A stretch of 64,000 nt of DNA from positions 124,001-188,000 of the forward strand of contig NZ_FNAD01000005.1 in NCBI RefSeq assembly GCF_900101745.1. Reading direction: 5' to 3'. Source of the stretch: Glycomyces harbinensis. Lineage in GTDB: Bacteria; Actinomycetota; Actinomycetes; Mycobacteriales; Micromonosporaceae. This document shows, piece after piece, positions 63,674-64,000 of this stretch (positions within the stretch are counted from its first letter, which is position 1; each line of letters opens with the position of its first letter). Under the pieces are notes generated by a model that did not search any database, was not told the DNA's origin, and saw only the letters and a list, made by a program, of their open reading frames with translations. The position numbers and the translations under genes were made by a program.

Positions 63674-64000
63674 GTCGGCTCCTGGGACGGGGAAAGGGGC
63701 GCGCCGAGCAGCGGCAGGACCGCGGTGAAGCGGGCGCCGCCGGCGGTGTCCGCGAGGGCCACCGTGCCGCCGTGATGCTCGCACACGAGCCTGGTCAGCG
63801 CAAGGCCGATGCCGTGCTCGCCCGCAGCGGCCTTCGTGGTGTACCCGTGCGCGAAGACCTCGCCGGCGGTCTCGGGCGGCACGCCCGGCCCGGAGTCGGT
63901 GACGGTGAGGTGCACGGCCCCTTCGGTTTCGCGGATCTCGACGGCGACCCAGGCCTCCGCGGCGCTGCGCCGGGGCAGGGGCGCGGCGCCGGCGAGGCCC
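63670..64000 (-). CDS. Sensor histidine kinase, C-terminal part (5' end outside window)
   Basis: 110 residues of the HATPase_c domain: HLTVTDSGPGVPPETAGEVF (G1 box), GEHGIGLALTRLVCEHHGG (G2 box) and GARFTAVLPLL. The N-terminal sensor and DHp parts lie beyond the window. The pairing with a CitB/DcuR-type regulator points to a DcuS/CitA-like kinase sensing an extracellular organic acid. The final codons overlap the response regulator start. Confidence 0.9.
   Translation of the reverse strand, partial: GLAGAAPLPRRSAAEAWVAVEIRETEGAVHLTVTDSGPGVPPETAGEVFAHGYTTKAAAGEHGIGLALTRLVCEHHGGTVALADTAGGARFTAVLPLLGAPLSPSQEPT

Overview
The window is a 64-kb piece of the replication-origin region of a very GC-rich actinomycete chromosome. 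The order rpmH-dnaA-dnaN-gnd-recF-dciA-gyrB-gyrA, the long DnaA linker, the parS sites, the DLW-39 protein and a bacterial proteasome activator ending in GQYL all point to Actinomycetia. A Micromonosporales/Glycomycetales-like genus is my best guess, but I cannot assign one from sequence alone. No insertion sequence, prophage or CRISPR array is visible; almost everything is vertically inherited core genome.

Layout. 1-6080: purine synthesis (purL partial, purQ, purS and purB on the minus strand, purD on the plus strand) and an arginine deiminase convergent with purD. 6131-12636: a stand-alone PAS protein, a polytopic membrane protein, two uncharacterised surface/small proteins, a class-A beta-lactamase-like hydrolase and an FAD-linked oxidase, followed by a 355-nt spacer full of hairpins. 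12992-18277: an aminodeoxychorismate lyase-like enzyme, a Fur regulator overlapping a YgfZ-type protein, an asparaginase, tRNA-Leu(CAG), the proteasome activator and a PlsC acyltransferase. 18337-22467 (minus): cyclophilin, MFS transporter, inositol-phosphate synthase and a PadR regulator with a clear operator. 22813-30910: a class A penicillin-binding protein with a low-complexity cytoplasmic tail, a GT87-type membrane protein, CCA-adding enzyme and MurJ. 31056-35502: a MurJ-associated pseudokinase, a SigM-like sigma factor with its membrane anti-sigma, and trxB-trxA behind a SigR/SigH-type promoter. 35566-40244: two GNAT acetyltransferases, an aminotransferase, a D-Ala-D-Ala ligase and a HIT-like protein.

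38767-49571 is the segregation and initiation core: six perfect 16-bp parS sites, parB-parA, rsmG, jag, yidC, yidD, rnpA and rpmH on the minus strand, dnaA on the plus strand, and an oriC with about 18 DnaA boxes and an AT-rich unwinding segment between dnaA and dnaN. 49572-59596: dnaN, gnd, recF, dciA, gyrB, gyrA, a DUF3566 membrane protein, tRNA-Ile(GAT) and DLW-39. 59709-64000: tRNA-Ala(TGC), then a ClgR/PopR-like regulator, two clpP paralogues, an orphan RelE-like toxin, an aminoglycoside/choline-type phosphotransferase and a two-component system cut by the window end.

The most interesting locus is 59887-61590. The regulator ends in the residues YALAA, a C-terminus identical to that of the E. 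coli ssrA tag and a natural Clp degron. It faces two clpP genes. One keeps the Ser-His pair, while the other has Ala in place of the catalytic serine, a ClpR-like arrangement. A 16-bp perfect palindrome lies just upstream of the clpP pair. This looks like a self-limiting proteolysis circuit with an inactive subunit. Other points worth attention are two parS sites read as protein inside parB, a 68-bp tandem repeat that has copied the stop codon of gnd, and a perfect 16-bp inverted repeat that contains the start codon of the GT87 gene.
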